64,000 bases of DNA, from the NCBI GenBank assembly GCA_024304885.1, contig JALJOM010000003.1:778110-842109 (forward strand), written 5' to 3'. Positions 15,894 to 27,376 of this stretch are shown piece after piece. The notes beneath the pieces are model-generated. The model ran no database searches, had not been told where the DNA came from, and saw only the letters and a program-made list of their open reading frames with translations. Position numbers and translations under genes: made by a program. Numbering within the stretch: position 1 is the stretch's first letter; every line of letters begins with the position of its first letter. Source of the DNA: Beijerinckiaceae bacterium. GTDB taxonomy: Bacteria; Pseudomonadota; Alphaproteobacteria; Rhizobiales; Beijerinckiaceae.

Positions 15894-16667
15894 ATGTATC
15901 GTGCGAGCGCGAAGGACGGCATCGCCTGGGTGACGGGCGCGAGCGGAGGGATCGGCCGCGCGGTCGCTCGGGAACTCGCCGAGCGCGGCTACGTGGTCGC
16001 CACCACGGCGCGGCGGGCGGACGAGCTCGACCGGCTGGCCGCCGAGGAGCCCCGCATCCTGAGCTATCCGGGCGACGTCACCGACCGCGCCCAGATGGCG
16101 CGGCTCGTCGCCGAGATCGAGGCCGCGCACGGGCCGATCGCGCTCGCCTTTCTCAATGCCGGCGTCTATTTCCCGGCCGAGCGCAAGGGCTTCTCGGCGG
16201 AGGTCGCCTGGCGCACCCTCGAGGTCAATCTCGGCGGCACGATCAACGGCCTCGATCCGTTGATCGGCGTCATGAAGGCGCGCGGAAAGGGCCAGATCGC
16301 GATCAATTGCTCGCTCGCGGGCTATTCCGGTATCCCGGGCTCGGCCGCCTATGGCGCGTCGAAGGCCGCGCTCATCTATCTCGCCGAGGCCTTGAAGCTG
16401 ACCTACGACCGGGTCGGGCTCACGTTCCAGGTGGTGAGCCCGGGCTTCGTGGCGACCGACATGACGGCCCACGCGGATTTCGAGATGCCTTTCCTCATGA
16501 GCGCCGGGCAGGCGGCGACGCTCGTCTGCGACGGGTTCGAGCGCGGCGGCTTCGAGATCACCTTTCCGCGCCGTCTCGCCTATGCGGTGCAGCTCGCGTC
16601 GATCCTGCCCTATCCGCTTCGGTTCTACATCATGCGCCGCATCACGAGCTTCCATCAGCAGGAGTGA
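15894..16667 (+). CDS. SDR family NAD(P)-dependent oxidoreductase
   Basis: Classical short-chain dehydrogenase, 257 aa. The cofactor motif is TGASGGIG; the arginines after strand 2 (ATTARRADEL) fit NADP(H). The catalytic set is present: Asn in NAGVYF and NLGGT, Ser in NCSLAGYSG, Tyr and Lys in YGASKAAL. The C-terminal region is more basic and hydrophobic (RRLAYAVQLASILPYPLRFYIM), suggesting contact with the membrane and a lipid-like substrate. Start is ATG 15894 with an AGGGGGA site; an in-frame TTG near the stop of the upstream deacetylase is less likely. Probably co-transcribed with that deacetylase. Substrate unknown. Confidence 0.9.
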   Translation: MYRASAKDGIAWVTGASGGIGRAVARELAERGYVVATTARRADELDRLAAEEPRILSYPGDVTDRAQMARLVAEIEAAHGPIALAFLNAGVYFPAERKGFSAEVAWRTLEVNLGGTINGLDPLIGVMKARGKGQIAINCSLAGYSGIPGSAAYGASKAALIYLAEALKLTYDRVGLTFQVVSPGFVATDMTAHADFEMPFLMSAGQAATLVCDGFERGGFEITFPRRLAYAVQLASILPYPLRFYIMRRITSFHQQE

Positions 16668-16712
16668 CGCTGGAGCATTTTCCGGCGAGGCGAAAGCCGC
16701 CTCGCGCGTGCT

Positions 16713-17600
16713 CTACTTCTTGGGCCCGGCCTTCTCGGCGTCGGGCTTCGGCGCGGCTCCGGGAGGCGGCGGCGGCGGAGCCGGCGGCTCGGTCCGCTCG
16801 ATCTTGGCGTTCTTGCGCAAGCTCGCGACGAGCTCGCCTTGCGCCTTCTGCACGACATAGCGGGTGACCTGGTCCTTCACCTCGTCGAAAGGAGGAAAGG
16901 TCGTCTGGCGCTTCCCCTCGAGCTTGATGACATGCCAGCCGAACGGGCTCTTGACGGGCTCCGAGATCTGCCCGGGCTCGAGCTTGAACGCGGCATCGGC
17001 GAACTCGGGGACCATGCGGCCTTTGGTGAACCAGCCGAGATCGCCGCCCTCCGATCCCGGATCCTTCGAGACCTCCTTGGCGACCTTGGCGAAATCTTCG
17101 CCGCCCTTGACCCGCTTCAGCGCGGCCTTGGCGTCGGCCTCCTCGGGCACGAGGATATGCCTCGCATGAACCTCGGTCTCGGGCTTCTGCGCCTTCTTGG
17201 CTTCCTCGTAGGTCGCCTTCAACGCCGCGTCGGTGACCGCGGTCTTGGCGATCTGCCCGAGCAGGATTTCCATGAGCAGCTTGTCGCGCTGGAAGGCCAG
17301 CTTCTTGGCGAAATCGGGACCCTGGTCGAGCTTGTCCGCCTTGGCCTTCTGCGCGACCAGCTGCCCGTCGATGAGGAAATCGAGCACGTAGGACTCGCGC
17401 GCCTTGCCCTCGAGCTGCGGCGGCAGGTTCCCTGCGAGCTCTTCTGCGGCGAGCTTCACGTCCTCGTCGGTGATCTCGGTCCCGTTGACCTTGGCGAGGA
17501 CCTTGGCGGCGGCCTCGGGAGACCCGATGCCGGTGACCGCCAGGCCCGTGACGGCGACGATCGTGACTGCCACGAGTCGCGCGAAATTCGTCTTGTTCAT
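16713..17600 (-). CDS. Periplasmic parvulin-type peptidyl-prolyl isomerase (PpiC/SurA-like)
   Basis: 295 aa secreted chaperone. A signal peptide covers about residues 1-31 (FARLVAVTIVAVTGLAVTG core, cut near PEAAA). A SurA-like N-terminal helical region follows, then the parvulin domain from about residue 145 with VHARHILVPEEADAK, FAKVAKEVSKDPGSEGGDLG, and FGWHVIKLEGKR. The C-terminus is a proline-rich linker (PPAPPPPPPG) with a charged tail, which is unusual for the core family but common in rhizobial homologues. It assists outer membrane and periplasmic protein folding. Start is ATG 17600, because only there does the signal peptide begin. Divergent from secA, an arrangement that fits a secretion-linked role. 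Confidence 0.93.
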   Translation of the reverse strand: MNKTNFARLVAVTIVAVTGLAVTGIGSPEAAAKVLAKVNGTEITDEDVKLAAEELAGNLPPQLEGKARESYVLDFLIDGQLVAQKAKADKLDQGPDFAKKLAFQRDKLLMEILLGQIAKTAVTDAALKATYEEAKKAQKPETEVHARHILVPEEADAKAALKRVKGGEDFAKVAKEVSKDPGSEGGDLGWFTKGRMVPEFADAAFKLEPGQISEPVKSPFGWHVIKLEGKRQTTFPPFDEVKDQVTRYVVQKAQGELVASLRKNAKIERTEPPAPPPPPPGAAPKPDAEKAGPKK

Positions 17601-18138
17601 GCGGATGTCTCCGGACGAGGTAAGGAGGGGCAGACCGTGCGGTCGTGGCGGCAGCCGGGCACGGTCCGAGGCTCGGATGCCGCTCGGGCTCGTGCCGCGA
17701 CAACGACCCCGCGACAATGACCAAACGACAATGACCAAACGACGACATCCGGCCAAAGGCCGAACCCGAGCCGGCGACAGGATGCACGGACCGGGTGATT
17801 TGACAAGGCGGAAGCCCACTCTTATCTGTCGATCGCACTTTCGCGCAAGGCAGGTCGGTTCAGACGTTCGGCTCTCCGAGGCTCGAGCGCGCTGCTTGGC
17901 CGGCATACGACGACCGGCGTGCGACGACCGGCATGTCGGCTCGGCCGGACCTCGGGTTCTCGGCCGCGGGCATGTCCCATCGCGTGCCGCCGCGAGCCCT
18001 CGCGCGCGAGACTGTTCCGCGACCGTCGCCGAGGCCGCGGCCGGCGCGGTCGGAAGGGCGGAGCCGTATCACAGCCCTCGTCGTGAACGATAGCCGCTCG
18101 TCGGATCGCTCGGCGTCCCCCAGAAAGGTTCCTTGGTC
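17601..18138. other. Divergent region between the parvulin gene and secA, with a 14-bp tandem repeat
   Basis: 538 bases with no convincing gene. It holds the promoters of both genes. At 17712-17739 the 14-mer CGACAATGACCAAA occurs twice in perfect tandem, and a related CGACGACATCCGGCCAAA follows at once. The secA ribosome site AGAAAGG is at 18122-18128. Nothing else could be assigned. Confidence 0.5.
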
Positions 18139-20973
<2,835 letters not shown>

Positions 20974-20983
20974 CGCATCGCGA

Positions 20984-20997
20984 TTGACCTCGATCAA
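20984..20997. promoter_or_regulatory. FNR/FixK-like box
   Basis: TTGAC-CTCG-ATCAA matches the FNR/FixK consensus TTGAT-N4-ATCAA at nine of ten positions. It is 11 bases after the secA stop and about 250 bases upstream of the next gene, and forms part of a short dyad (GACCT...AGGTC). Distance to the next start is long, so it is only a candidate site. It could also be part of a weak secA terminator. Confidence 0.3.
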
Positions 20998-21249
20998 GGT
21001 CGGCCGGTCGTCACAAAGCTATGGCAAGGTCCTGCCCCGAACCGAGCCCGGGGCTGGTGCGTTTGCCATGGGATGCGAGGCTCGGGTCGCGGTACGGTTC
21101 GACATCCGTCGGCGCGCGCTCATCGTGGCGTCTCGCCGGCCGATCCCGCCGGCTCGGCCGGCGAGACGAATGTCGAGGTCGTCGCATCCCCTCGTGCGGC
21201 CCGCTACCGAACAGCCGAGACGACAGTCGACACGCGGAGGAAATCAATC

Positions 21250-22215
21250 ATGCCCGTTCGGATCACTCGCGGGACCCAGATCACGCTCGTCACCTCGACA
21301 GTGCTCGCGGGAGCGGCTTGGCTCGCCATCACAGCTTCCGTCGTTCCCGCCGCGGCCGAGGCGGGCCAGAGCACCGAAGCCGCGCCGCCACAGGTCGAGG
21401 CACCAGCCGCGGAAGCACCAGCCGCGGAAGCACCGGCCAAGGAGACCGAGCATGGTGGTCACGGCGGCATGATGGGCGGCGGCATGCATGGTGGCATGCA
21501 GATGCAGGGGGGCACGCAGGAAGGCGGCATGTCGGGCTGCAAGATGATGCAGGGCGGTACGCACGAAGGCGGCACGCACGACGGCGGCATGCAGGGCTGC
21601 AAGATGATGCAGGGCGGCATGCACGAAGGCGGAAAGCACGACGGCGGCATGCAGGGCGGCGATCACGCCGGCATGAAGCACGACGGCAAGGACGCCGCGC
21701 AGGAGAAGACGGCCGAGGCGAAGGCCGCCGAGATGCGCAAGATGATGCACGAGATGATGAGCACTATGGCCGCCCGTGCGGATGCGCGGCTCGCCGCGCT
21801 GAAGACCGAGCTCGCGATCACGGATGCGCAATTGCCGCAATGGACTGCCTTCGCCGATGCGGTCCGCGCAGCGGCACGGGCGATGGAGCAGGCCCACAAG
21901 GACAAGATGGCCGCGGAAGCCGCCGCGCGGATGCCCGAGCCGAAGCCGGCCCCAGCCCCCGAGCCGACGCCGGGCGGGACCAGGGTCTATCCGGGCATGG
22001 AGGCGATCAAGAAGCTCGACGTCCCGGCGCCGGCGCCGCAACTGCCGCCGGGGAGCCTGCTCGCGAAGGTCCATGCTCACGAGCAGATGATGACCCGGCA
22101 TCTCGACGGCCTGAGGGCGATCGAGGTCGCTCTCGCCCCCCTCTATGCGACCTTCGACGACAAGCAGAAGGCGATTGCCGACGGGCTGAAGATCGGTCCC
22201 ATGGGCGTGATGTGA
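21250..22215 (+). CDS. Secreted Met/His/Cys-rich Spy/CpxP-like metal-binding protein
   Basis: 321 aa exported protein. Signal peptide or anchor about residues 1-33 (VLAGAAWLAITASVVPAAA). Residues about 45-65 are an Ala/Glu/Pro linker with a repeated PAAEA unit. Residues about 70-145 are a low-complexity block of Gly, Met, His and Cys: units of the form GGM-x-GCKMMQGG-x-HEGG occur twice almost exactly, with further HDGGM and MQGG units. From about 160 a helical part resembles the Spy/CpxP family, with an ITDAQLPQW motif in place of LTxxQ, and a second helix pair near the C-terminus. Periplasmic chaperone or metal (copper, silver, mercury) sequestration is the likely role. Start ATG 21250 has AGGAAA upstream. 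A FNR-like box lies 250 bases before it. Confidence 0.85.
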   Translation: MPVRITRGTQITLVTSTVLAGAAWLAITASVVPAAAEAGQSTEAAPPQVEAPAAEAPAAEAPAKETEHGGHGGMMGGGMHGGMQMQGGTQEGGMSGCKMMQGGTHEGGTHDGGMQGCKMMQGGMHEGGKHDGGMQGGDHAGMKHDGKDAAQEKTAEAKAAEMRKMMHEMMSTMAARADARLAALKTELAITDAQLPQWTAFADAVRAAARAMEQAHKDKMAAEAAARMPEPKPAPAPEPTPGGTRVYPGMEAIKKLDVPAPAPQLPPGSLLAKVHAHEQMMTRHLDGLRAIEVALAPLYATFDDKQKAIADGLKIGPMGVM

Positions 22216-22865
22216 CGGCTGTCGCGGAGATGCAGGCGGGTGCCCACCGGCCCGTTTGCGAATCGAGCTGAGCCGATGATCTGAAGCCATGGGCTCGACC
22301 ACGAATGTGCGATTTCGCACATCTCGAAGCGGCGTCGTGCGTTAGCAATTCCGGCTCGGCGCCTCCGGAACCCGGGCCTTCGAACGGAGGATGTCTCGGC
22401 TCCGGAGCGCCTCGCGCGTCCGCGGGATCGGAAAGCGCTCGGCCCACGCGGGTTTGGACGGCGAGGATCGGGTAAGACATTTCCAGGGCTGGTGCCGGGC
22501 TGCCCGGCACCGAAAGCCACTCCGGCGTCGGGCGATACGACCAATGTCCGCATGGGCTTGCCCGACAGTCGCAAGTTCGCCGTTGCCGCCGGAAAATGCC
22601 TCCTTCCACCATCGGTAGCGTCGGGCGGGGGCCTCCGGAACTCGGTTCCGGCGGGCCCCCCTGCCGGCGTGTGGAATCCGCTCGGCGGGCCTGAGCGGGC
22701 GCTCCCGGTTTCGATCCTCTCTCGGCCGCCTGAGGTGCAACGACGAAACGGCCGAGAAGCGCGCGCTCCCGGGGTTCTGCAAGACCCCGTGGCCCGGTGC
22801 CTGCCCTGTTCACCGGGCGCCATCATGCTATAGTCGCGATCACGCGGTCGTGACGGGATGGTCAT
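22216..22865. other. 650-base intergenic region with an 18-bp palindrome
   Basis: No reading frame here resembles a known family on either strand. One perfect inverted repeat, ATGTGCGA-TT-TCGCACAT, lies at 22305-22322, 90 bases after the metal-binding protein gene; it has no T-run and might be an operator or a hairpin. A TATAGT element at 22829-22834 may belong to the promoter of the LuxR-type gene. Confidence 0.4.
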
Positions 22866-24065
22866 ATGGGGGCCGTCGAGCATTTGAAGACCTTGTGCTG
22901 CCTCGGGCTCACGCCCGAGAGCGCAATGGTCGCCGCCACGCCCCTGCTGCACGAGATCATCCCGCATGGATGGTCGCGCTGGGCGCTCCTCGAGCCGGAC
23001 GGCACGATCTCCAGCGGCTATTCCGAGAATCCGGCGACGTCCGCCGTCCTTCGCGAGCGGATGTGGAGCTTCATGGACGATCCGACGAGCCCCTTGTCGC
23101 TCTGGATGCCGTGCTTCCACGCGGTCGGCATCGGCTGGACCTTGCAAATGCAAGGTCGCGGCTGGCTCGACAACCGCTGGTACCGCGAGATCGAGGCCCC
23201 GCTCGATTCCTGCTGGGTTCTCGACGCGATGATCGGTGAGGCCGGCCGCACCTACGCGATCGTTTCGGCGACACGTCCGCACAGAGCGCATCCTTTCACC
23301 AGCACCGACGTCGAGAGGCTCGAACGGGTACGTCCCTGGCTCGCCCATGCGTTTCGTCGGGCGCCGCAGACCAACGCGCCGTCGATCCCCGAGCTATCGG
23401 CCGCTGTCGGCAGCCCCGTCGCGAGCGGGGAGATGCTCCTCGCGCCGGATGGCAGGATGTTGTTTCAGACCTGTGGGCTCGACTACCTGCTGCGGAGGGT
23501 CCTCGAGGGCGAGCGCGGCAACCATACGCACCACGTGCCGTCCCATGATCGGCTCCCGCCGCAGGTCCAGAGGTTGATCGGCCGTTTGGTCGGGTCGGCG
23601 CATGGGACGTCGAGCATGCCGCCGCGCATGAATGTGCCGACCGCTTATGGCGTCGTCACGCTCGAAGCGAAATGGCTGGTTCCGCCGGGAGAGGTTCCCA
23701 GCGAGGTCGCGAGGGATCCCGACGGCTGCCACGTCGCGGTGACGATCGAGCTGCGCGAGCATCCCATCGCCTACGCCGCCCGCATCTTGCGCGAGAGCGG
23801 GGCCACGCCCGCGCAAATCAAGGTGGGCGTCCAGCTCACCTTGGGCAAGACCAAGCCGGCGATCGCGGAGGAGCTCGGCTTGAAGCTCACGACCGTTGGA
23901 GACCTGACCAAGAAGCTCTACCAGAATCTCGACGTCCACAATGCGACGGAGCTCGGCACGAAAATTTGGCTTCGCACGCATCACGGCAAGGGGCAGGGGC
24001 TCGAGCCATCGGCTGCGCCGGCCGCTCGAGGACGACACGCGACCGCCTCCCTGTTCCGGACCTGA
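22866..24065 (+). CDS. LuxR-type (GerE-HTH) transcriptional regulator
   Basis: 399 aa regulator. The N-terminal two thirds (about residues 1-290) is a single large sensory region, GAF/PAS-like, without a response-regulator receiver domain and without a recognisable ligand motif. The C-terminal part has a LuxR-type helix-turn-helix: LGKTKPAIAEELGLKLTTVGDLTKKLYQNLDVHNATEL. This region is a little divergent: TTV-GDL replaces the common NTVKTH and GKTKPAIA the common GLSNKEIA. After it, about 30 residues form a basic, Ala-rich tail. Stands alone between a metal-binding protein gene and a convergent acyltransferase. Signal and targets unknown. Confidence 0.82.
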   Translation: MGAVEHLKTLCCLGLTPESAMVAATPLLHEIIPHGWSRWALLEPDGTISSGYSENPATSAVLRERMWSFMDDPTSPLSLWMPCFHAVGIGWTLQMQGRGWLDNRWYREIEAPLDSCWVLDAMIGEAGRTYAIVSATRPHRAHPFTSTDVERLERVRPWLAHAFRRAPQTNAPSIPELSAAVGSPVASGEMLLAPDGRMLFQTCGLDYLLRRVLEGERGNHTHHVPSHDRLPPQVQRLIGRLVGSAHGTSSMPPRMNVPTAYGVVTLEAKWLVPPGEVPSEVARDPDGCHVAVTIELREHPIAYAARILRESGATPAQIKVGVQLTLGKTKPAIAEELGLKLTTVGDLTKKLYQNLDVHNATELGTKIWLRTHHGKGQGLEPSAAPAARGRHATASLFRT

Positions 24066-24201
24066 GCCGGCGGCGAGCCCGGAGCCTCGACGAGGTCGTG
24101 CCCGCGCGTCCATGGCCAAGCCCGTCGGGCTCGAGGTAGGTCGGCCCCGTCAGAGTGGTGCCTCGCGACACCCGCGCCGTGCGTCGATGCGTGAGCGCGC
24201 T

Positions 24202-25341
24202 TCACCTGGCCTGCTCTTGCTCCACCTCGAGGGATTGAACCCTCTCTACCTTGGGCGGGACGCGAAGCAGCCAGCGCTTGACCCGGTCTTCGACGGGTCT
24301 TTCGAAATACAGGTAAACGAAACAGCTGATCGCTGTCAGTCCGGTGATGAACGCAAGCGCGATCGGCAAGCTCTTCAATTCTCGACCGTCGCCGCCTTCC
24401 ACGCACAACCACAGCAGGCCCCACAGGGGAAACTGCAGGATATACATGCCGTAGCTCGCCTGTCCGAGGAGCACGCCGAAAGATTTGAGAGGTCCATCAC
24501 TCATTTGGACTTCGGCCAGGGACAAGACGAGCGGGGGAAAGAGCAACGTGATCCAGGTGTCCCGTTTCAACAGAAGGAAGGTCGTCTCGCTGTCGACTGC
24601 CATAAGGACCAGGATCAATCCCGCGATCGGCAAAGCCAAGCGTGGGCTGACAGTGACCGAGCGATGGTAGAGACATCCGGTCGCCATGCCCAACAAGAAG
24701 AGCGGGATCGCCAGGGGCGGAAATTGCGTGAGATAGGATCCGAGAGTGACCTGGAGAGAGGTTCCGTGCAACAGCCAAACCGATTCCAGGGTCGGGAAGA
24801 GGGATATCCGCATTGCGCAGCCGATCCCGGATGCCGCTAGCACTCCCCATACAATTGCAGTCCTGGCAGCAACGAGCCGCATGAACAAGATCGGAAACAA
24901 GAGATAGAAGAGGGCTTCGCAGCTCAGCGACCAGCCGGGCGCGTTCCATTTGCCCGATGCTCCAGGGATCCACGACTGAATCAGGCCGGTCGACAAGCCG
25001 CCAAAGACCGCCGAGTACTCGAGCGCGTTGAGGTTCCATCCCCTCACTCCGATGACGGTGACGCCAGTCAGGATCGAAGCCAGAAGATAGACGGGGTAGA
25101 TGCGAGCGATCCGCCTGATCCAGAACCGGGTGCGATCCATCGGTGTCGCATACGACACGTAAACGAGGATAAAACCCGACAGGATGAAAAAGAAAGGAAC
25201 CCCAATATACCCGCTCGCCACGATATTCTGCACCCACACCGGGGAATCGCGCAACCCGAAGACGGCATAGTGCAGGAGCGCAACGAGCAGCGCGGCAAAG
25301 AACCTCACAATCGTCAAAGCAGGAAGATCTCTTGGTCTCAT
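24202..25341 (-). CDS. Acyltransferase 3 family membrane protein (OafA/OpgC-like)
   Basis: 379 aa integral membrane protein with about ten helices that O-acetylates (or succinylates) a surface sugar or lipid. The N-terminus shows the family motif: TIVRFFAALLVALLHY with the catalytic-type His, then GVPFFFILSGFIL and the Arg-rich WIRRIARIYPVYL. At the other end YFERPVEDRVKRWL matches the usual C-terminal FERP box. No SGNH domain is fused. Start is ATG 25341 with AGAGG upstream. It is alone in its direction and convergent with the LuxR-type gene. Local base composition is more AT-rich than its neighbours, which hints at a transferred gene. Acceptor unknown. Confidence 0.9.
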   Translation of the reverse strand: MRPRDLPALTIVRFFAALLVALLHYAVFGLRDSPVWVQNIVASGYIGVPFFFILSGFILVYVSYATPMDRTRFWIRRIARIYPVYLLASILTGVTVIGVRGWNLNALEYSAVFGGLSTGLIQSWIPGASGKWNAPGWSLSCEALFYLLFPILFMRLVAARTAIVWGVLAASGIGCAMRISLFPTLESVWLLHGTSLQVTLGSYLTQFPPLAIPLFLLGMATGCLYHRSVTVSPRLALPIAGLILVLMAVDSETTFLLLKRDTWITLLFPPLVLSLAEVQMSDGPLKSFGVLLGQASYGMYILQFPLWGLLWLCVEGGDGRELKSLPIALAFITGLTAISCFVYLYFERPVEDRVKRWLLRVPPKVERVQSLEVEQEQAR

Positions 25342-25389
25342 GGCTACCTCTGGAGAAGCAGAAGGGCGAAGGGCTTTGCTCCGAATCGC

Positions 25390-25497
25390 TCTAGAGCCGT
25401 TTCCGATCCGGTAGATTCGGACACCAAATCTACATCCTTGTTCTGTTGCAATCTCCGACGGCGCGAACCAATGTCCGGTTCGCTGGAGATTGCTCAA
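25390..25497 (+). repeat. Dispersed intergenic repeat, E-type copy 1
   Basis: Starts CTCTAGAGCCGTTTCCGATC and ends TGGAGATTGCTCAAAC. It shares order and sequence with the copy at 28566-28705: a TAGAGC start, a GAATCGGA-type segment, CTACATyCTTGTTyTG-TyGCAA, a variable middle, and GGTTCGCTGG-AGATTGCT at the end. Ends carry AGAGC...GCTCT-like complementarity, so transcripts could fold into a stem. Confidence 0.7.
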
Positions 25498-26295
25498 ACC
25501 GTCGTCAAGGCGATCGAGATACGCGGTCGAACCAGCAAAATCAAACGCGGCTCACCCGCGGAAGGGACTATGTGGCCGTCTGTCGGCGCTGCAAGCGTCA
25601 GCTTTGTGTTGTGATGGGTTTGATCGTTTATCAGTCGTCCGGGAGTCGAGTTGGTCGGATGCATCGGCCGGCGGGATGACGCGTCCCGAGCTTTCGTTGT
25701 GGCGGTATGACTGTGGCCCTCCACGAGGGCCGTGATCTTCGCCTGCATGCGGTTTCCGATCTGGCGGAATTGAAAACCTTTCCACATTCTTGCTTTGCCG
25801 GATTGTCGCGTCGCTTGATGGGTGCCGGCACGCATCGTCGGCAATTCAGGAACCGGATGTGGTTCCATCGACTTCGTTCCGGCATCGGATCGGCGTTCGC
25901 CAGCGCAGAGAAGGTCCACGAGGAAGCGTCCGGCGCTCGCCCGGCGGCATCAAGCGTGCTATCGAGCGTCCGTCCGAGTTCCATCAGCCGGCAGGCTGAC
26001 GCCTCGGCCCGTCACCGCAAGGCGGCCGACCGTGCCCGCGTCATCGATGGCTCGACGATGAGAGACGACCGCTCGGCCGGCCCGGTACCCGAGGTGGCCA
26101 CGAGCGTCGTCCGCGACCTCGTACCCTATGGAAAGCCTCGTACCCTATGGAAAGGAAGCGGTTCTCGGCAATGAACGCGGGTGCGCTCGGCTTCGGATCG
26201 CGGCGAAAGGCAAGCCGCTCTCGATGCAACGACAGAAGCAGCGCGCGGGGTCGTGTCGCAAGCCGCGCGCTGCATCCGTGCCGGGAGCCGATGCG
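25498..26295. other. Non-coding or decayed region upstream of the alpha/beta hydrolase
   Basis: About 800 bases without a recognisable gene. Around 25757-25812 there is a diverged piece resembling the E-type repeat (TTTCCGATCTGGCGGAATTG ... CCACATTCTTGCTTTG). A 19-bp unit CCTCGTACCCTATGGAAAG is repeated exactly in tandem at 26117-26135 and 26136-26154. Open frames in this stretch have no family resemblance. Confidence 0.45.
26117..26154. repeat. 19-bp perfect tandem duplication
   Basis: Two identical 19-mers, CCTCGTACCCTATGGAAAG, directly adjacent, 142 bases before the alpha/beta hydrolase ATG. This looks like a recent slippage or a doubled protein-binding site. Confidence 0.8.
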
Positions 26296-27207
26296 ATGAC
26301 CCGACCGACGCCCGGCTATGCCAGCCGGTTCTTCTTCGCGTCCGACGGCCTGAGGCTCCATGCTCGCGATTACGGGTCCGAGAACGGCGTCGGTATCCCC
26401 GTCGTGTGCCTCGCCGGGCTCACCCGGAACTCAGCGGATTTCCATCCCCTCGCGACGGCGCTCGCGGCGGGCGGCGCGGGGAAGCCGCGGCGCGTGCTCG
26501 CGCTCGATTATCGAGGCCGCGGCCGCTCCGGCTACGATCCGAATTGGCGAAACTACAGCCTCGAGGTCGAGAATGCGGACCTCCTGACGGTTCTCGACGC
26601 GGCGAGGATCGAGCACGCGATCTTCGTCGGAACCTCGCGGGGCGGGCTCCATGCGATGAGCTTGTCGGCGACCTGTCCCACCGCCATCGAAGGCGTTGTC
26701 CTGAACGACATCGGGCCGGTTCTCGATCCTGCCGGAATTGCGCGCATCCGCTCCTATGTCGGCAAGATGCCCGAGCCTCGGTCGCTCGACGAAGCCGTCG
26801 CCGTTCTCCGGGGGATGATGGAGGATCGCTTCACAGCTCTCGGCGCGGCCGACTGGATCGCTTTCGCGACGGCGACCTTTGGCGATTGGAATGGCGAGAT
26901 CCGGCTCCTCTACGACACGAACCTCGCGAACGCCTTCGCGGAGTCTGTGTCCGCGACACCCTTGCCGACCTTCTGGCCTCTGTTCGACGGATTGCGAGGC
27001 CGCCCGGTCCTCGTCATCCGCGGCGCGAATTCCGACCTGCTTTCGCCGGGGACGGTGGCCGAGATGGTGTCGCGTCACCCGGCCTGCGAGGTTCATGTCG
27101 TCGAGGGACAGGGCCATGCGCCGCTTCTCGGCGACGCTTCGACGATCGACCGGATTTGCCGCTTCGTGGCCGAGGTGGAGACGGCCGCCGAGGCGAGAGG
27201 TTCCTGA
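26296..27207 (+). CDS. Alpha/beta hydrolase
   Basis: 303 aa cytoplasmic hydrolase with the alpha/beta fold. The nucleophile elbow is GTSRGG (Ser near residue 118), the oxyanion region LAGLTRNSADF follows strand 3, the acidic residue lies in VIRGANSD, and the catalytic His is in GQGHAPLL near residue 273. DYRGRGRSGYD before the elbow is typical of esterase, lactonase and haloperoxidase-like members. Start is ATG 26296; the frame is open further upstream but without a ribosome site and with poor codon usage. The tRNA-Phe gene follows after 93 bases. The substrate is not apparent from neighbours. Confidence 0.9.
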   Translation: MTRPTPGYASRFFFASDGLRLHARDYGSENGVGIPVVCLAGLTRNSADFHPLATALAAGGAGKPRRVLALDYRGRGRSGYDPNWRNYSLEVENADLLTVLDAARIEHAIFVGTSRGGLHAMSLSATCPTAIEGVVLNDIGPVLDPAGIARIRSYVGKMPEPRSLDEAVAVLRGMMEDRFTALGAADWIAFATATFGDWNGEIRLLYDTNLANAFAESVSATPLPTFWPLFDGLRGRPVLVIRGANSDLLSPGTVAEMVSRHPACEVHVVEGQGHAPLLGDASTIDRICRFVAEVETAAEARGS

Positions 27208-27300
27208 GCGCCGGCGAGGAGTGCGCATCCGGCGCTGGACAATCTCCGCGCGGCTCCTCTATAAGCTCCGGACGCTCGGCGCCTCGGCGCTCGGCCCTCC

Positions 27301-27376
27301 GCCCAGGTAGCTCAGTTGGTAGAGCATGCGACTGAAAATCGCAGTGTCGGTGGTTCGATTCCGCCCCTGGGCACCA
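27301..27376 (+). tRNA. tRNA-Phe (GAA)
   Basis: 76-base cloverleaf. Acceptor arm GCCCAGG pairs with CCTGGGC, the D arm reads AGCTCAGTTGGTAGAGC, the anticodon arm is GCGAC-TGAAAAT-style with GAA in the loop, the T arm holds GGTTCGATTCC, and CCA is encoded. It marks the left boundary of a gene-poor stretch that ends at tRNA-Pro. Confidence 0.96.

Noticed and set aside
25494-25919. Leftward 141-aa frame that might be a transposase remnant
   Set aside because: No DDE or HUH motifs and no terminal repeats; part of it coincides with a diverged E-type repeat.
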